From the NCBI RefSeq assembly GCF_010726645.1, contig NZ_AP022563.1, positions 5,022,001-5,086,000 on the forward strand: 64,000 bases of DNA. Direction: 5' to 3'. Made by a program: the position numbers and the translations under genes. The notes below the pieces were generated by a model. That model was not told where the DNA came from. It worked only from the letters and a program-made list of their open reading frames with translations, and ran no database searches. Below are positions 62,000 to 64,000 of the stretch, piece after piece (position 1 is the stretch's first letter; every line of letters begins with the position of its first letter). Source of the stretch: Mycolicibacterium duvalii. GTDB taxonomy: Bacteria > Actinomycetota > Actinomycetes > Mycobacteriales > Mycobacteriaceae.

Positions 62000-63422
62000 C
62001 GACGGCCCCGCCACAGGAATGCGGCTTTACGACACCATGGCGGGTGCCGTGCGCGACTTCGTCCCACTGCGCCCGGGACATGCCTCGATCTATCTGTGCG
62101 GCGCCACCGTGCAGGGACTTCCGCACATCGGCCACGTGCGCAGCGGTGTCGCCTTCGACGTGCTGCGCCGCTGGCTCACCGCCAAGGGTCTCGACGTCGC
62201 GTTCATCCGCAATGTCACCGACATCGACGACAAGATCCTCACCAAGGCCGCCGATGCGGGTCGGCCCTGGTGGGAGTGGGCGGCCACCTACGAGCGGGCG
62301 TTCGCGGCGGCCTACGACGCGCTGGGCGTGCTGCCGCCGTCGGCCGAGCCCCGCGCCACCGGACACATCACCCAGATGGTCGAACTGATCGAGCGGTTGA
62401 TCGAGCGCGGACACGCCTACACCGGCTCCGGGTCCGGCGCCGGCGATGTGTACTTCGATGTGCTGAGCCTGTCCGACTACGGCAAGCTGTCCGGTCACCG
62501 CATCGACGACGTGCACCAGGGCGAGGGAGTGGCCAAGGGTAAGCGCGACGAGCGGGATTTCACGCTGTGGAAGGCCGCCAAGCCCGGGGAGCCGTCCTGG
62601 CCGACACCATGGGGCCGGGGACGGCCCGGCTGGCACACCGAATGCGTCGCGATGTGCGAGGCCTACCTGGGCGCCGAGTTCGACATTCACGCCGGCGGTA
62701 TGGACCTGGTCTTCCCGCACCATGAGAACGAGATCGCCCAGGCCGAGGGCGCCGGCGACGGTTTCGCCCGGTTCTGGCTGCACAACGGCTGGGTCACGAT
62801 GGGCGGCGAGAAGATGAGCAAGTCGCTCGGCAACGTGCTGGCCATCCCGGCGGTGCTGCAGCGGGTGCGTGCCGCCGAGCTGCGCTACTACCTGGGCAGT
62901 GCGCACTACCGCTCGATGCTCGAATTCTCCGAGACCGCGCTACAGGACGCGGCGCGCGCCTACACCGGCATCGAGGACTTCCTGCACCGGGTCCGCACCC
63001 GCGTCGGTGCGGTGGCGCCGGGCCAATGGACACCGACGTTCGCTGCGGCGCTGGACGACGATCTGTCGGTGCCGATCGCGCTGGCCGAGGTGCACGCGGC
63101 GCGCGCCGACGGTAACCGGGCGCTCGATGCGGGCGATCACGACACCGCGCTGACCCGCGCGATGTCGATCCGGGCGATGATGGGCATCCTCGGCGCTGAC
63201 CCCCTCGACGAGCGCTGGGAGTCGCGCGACGAGACGTCGGCGGCGCTGGCAGCGGTCGACGTGCTGGTGCACGCGGAGGTCAAACGCCGCGAGGACGCCC
63301 GCGCCCGGCGGGACTGGGCCGAGGCCGACGCCATCCGCGACCGTCTCAAGGCAGCCGGCATCGAGGTCACCGACACCGCCGACGGTCCCCAGTGGTCTCT
63401 CCTCGACGGATCGGACAAGTAG
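61995..63422 (+). CDS. cysS: Cysteinyl-tRNA synthetase, 475 aa
   Basis: This is a class I enzyme charging tRNA-Cys. The HIGH motif is 'GLPHIGHVRSG', KMSKS is 'GGEKMSKSLGN', and zinc ligands are Cys in 'YLCGATVQG' and 'TECVAMCE' with 'HHENE'. The length fits CysS1. It has its own leaderless-type promoter just after ispF, and its stop codon overlaps the GTG of rlmB by one base. Confidence 0.96.
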   Translation: MTDGPATGMRLYDTMAGAVRDFVPLRPGHASIYLCGATVQGLPHIGHVRSGVAFDVLRRWLTAKGLDVAFIRNVTDIDDKILTKAADAGRPWWEWAATYERAFAAAYDALGVLPPSAEPRATGHITQMVELIERLIERGHAYTGSGSGAGDVYFDVLSLSDYGKLSGHRIDDVHQGEGVAKGKRDERDFTLWKAAKPGEPSWPTPWGRGRPGWHTECVAMCEAYLGAEFDIHAGGMDLVFPHHENEIAQAEGAGDGFARFWLHNGWVTMGGEKMSKSLGNVLAIPAVLQRVRAAELRYYLGSAHYRSMLEFSETALQDAARAYTGIEDFLHRVRTRVGAVAPGQWTPTFAAALDDDLSVPIALAEVHAARADGNRALDAGDHDTALTRAMSIRAMMGILGADPLDERWESRDETSAALAAVDVLVHAEVKRREDARARRDWAEADAIRDRLKAAGIEVTDTADGPQWSLLDGSDK

Positions 63423-64000
63423 TGGCAGGCAACTCGAAACGCCGCGGCGCAGTGCGCAAAGAGGGCACCAAGAAGGGACCCACCGTCGGCTCCGGCGGGG
63501 TGCGCCGTCGCGGGCTCGAAGGCCGGGGCGCGACACCTCCGGCGCACAAGCGGCCGCACCACCCGGCGGCCAAACGCGCCGCGAAAGAGGCTCGCCGTCA
63601 GCAGGGTCGGCCCAAGAAAACCGACGAGACCGAGATCGTGCTGGGCCGCAACCCGGTCATCGAGTGTCTGCGCGCCGGGGTCCCCGCCACCGCGCTCTAC
63701 GTCGCGCTGGGCACCGACGCCGACGAGCGGCTCACGGAATCCGTACAGATCGCCGCCGACAAGGGCATCTCGATCCTGGAGGTGCCGCGCCACGACCTCG
63801 ACCGCATCGCCGCCAACGGCATGCATCAGGGCATCGCGCTGCAGGTTCCGCCGTACGACTACGCCCACCCCGACGACGTGCTCGCCGAGGTCCGCCAGGA
63901 GGGCGCGCCGGCACTGCTCGTCGCGCTGGACAACATCTCCGATCCGCGGAATCTCGGCGCGATCGTGCGCTCGGTGGCCGCCTTCGGGGGCCACGGGGTG
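63422..64000 (+). CDS. rlmB: 23S rRNA 2'-O-methyltransferase (SpoU/TrmH family), 3' end cut by window edge
   Basis: This is a SPOUT-fold methyltransferase, probably modifying G2251 of 23S rRNA. The N-terminus is a long basic extension (about residues 1-70, Lys/Arg/Gly-rich), usual in mycobacteria. A substrate-binding domain follows ('VLGRNPVIECLRAGVP'), then the start of the catalytic domain with 'LVALDNISDPRNLGAIVRS' (motif 1). GTG 63422 overlaps the cysS stop (TAGTG). The frame is open to the window end, so motifs 2 and 3 are not seen. Confidence 0.9.
   Translation, partial: MAGNSKRRGAVRKEGTKKGPTVGSGGVRRRGLEGRGATPPAHKRPHHPAAKRAAKEARRQQGRPKKTDETEIVLGRNPVIECLRAGVPATALYVALGTDADERLTESVQIAADKGISILEVPRHDLDRIAANGMHQGIALQVPPYDYAHPDDVLAEVRQEGAPALLVALDNISDPRNLGAIVRSVAAFGGHGV

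Noticed and set aside
61039..62067. Antisense frame in carD-ispF as a hidden ispD
   Set aside because: No cytidylyltransferase motif or IspD-like sequence occurs on either strand; the frame is a shadow.

Overview
The window is a high-GC actinobacterial chromosome segment, almost certainly a Mycolicibacterium-type (rapid-growing) Mycobacterium. From memory, the gene order (Tad pilin genes, DECH helicase, cspA, topA, adenylate cyclase, delta-prime, tRNA-Thr, ppa, dacB-like, tilS, hpt, ephA, ftsH, folEPBK, panCD, coaX, lysS, lsr2, clpC1, mhuD, mutY, canB, disA, radA, lpqE, carD, ispF, cysS, rlmB) matches the M. tuberculosis block from about Rv3658c down to Rv3579c. Lsr2, MhuD, CarD and several Lpq-type lipoproteins are mycobacterial hallmarks. 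PE/PPE genes are absent. Start codons are often GTG, genes commonly overlap by 4 bp (GTGA/ATGA), and several genes have a TANNNT -10 box placed so that the start codon is the predicted transcript 5' end (leaderless).

Layout. 1-1287: end of a Tad/Flp secretion cluster. 1332-5983: a transmembrane Ser/Thr kinase, a PAS-GAF sensor protein and a DECH helicase. 6.1-13.2 kb: cspA with a hairpin leader, topA, a membrane class III cyclase, the clamp-loader delta-prime subunit and tRNA-Thr. 13.3-22.6 kb (minus strand): a tightly overlapping five-gene operon of a Pls-type membrane NRPS, a short M1 aminopeptidase, a flippase-like protein, GalE and a GT-C-like membrane protein. 22.6-23.9 kb: an IS110-family element inserted directly before the NRPS ribosome binding site. 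24-34 kb: TerC, OHCU decarboxylase, ppa, a PBP4-type carboxypeptidase, an HExxH protein, tilS, hpt, a molybdopterin oxidoreductase, LpqG and EphA. 34.4-43.9 kb: ftsH, then the folate and pantothenate/CoA genes. 45-50 kb: lysS, lsr2, clpC1. 50-51.7 kb: a cobalamin riboswitch driving cbtB-cbtA and a histidine phosphatase. 51.7-64 kb: LpqF, MhuD, two hydrolase/regulator genes, mutY, carbonic anhydrase, disA-radA-lpqE, carD-ispF, cysS and the start of rlmB.

How genes work together. folE-folP-folB-folK make the pterin branch of folate. DUF2520-panC-panD-coaX make pantothenate and its phosphorylated form. disA and radA are adjacent (RadA is a known DisA partner). The riboswitch links cobalt uptake to cobalamin status. 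The most interesting unit is the NRPS operon: the adenylation pocket, read by alignment to GrsA, gives D-A-E-S-I-G-T-V-V-K, close to a known lysine code, so a membrane-made poly-lysine-like (isopeptide) polymer is a reasonable hypothesis. The IS110 element lies between a plausible native -10 box and the ribosome binding site of that operon.

Other points of note: ispD is missing between carD and ispF; lysS and cysS share an identical 19-base leaderless start region; terC has a hairpin covering its ribosome binding site; a perfect ClgR-like operator lies upstream of clpC1.
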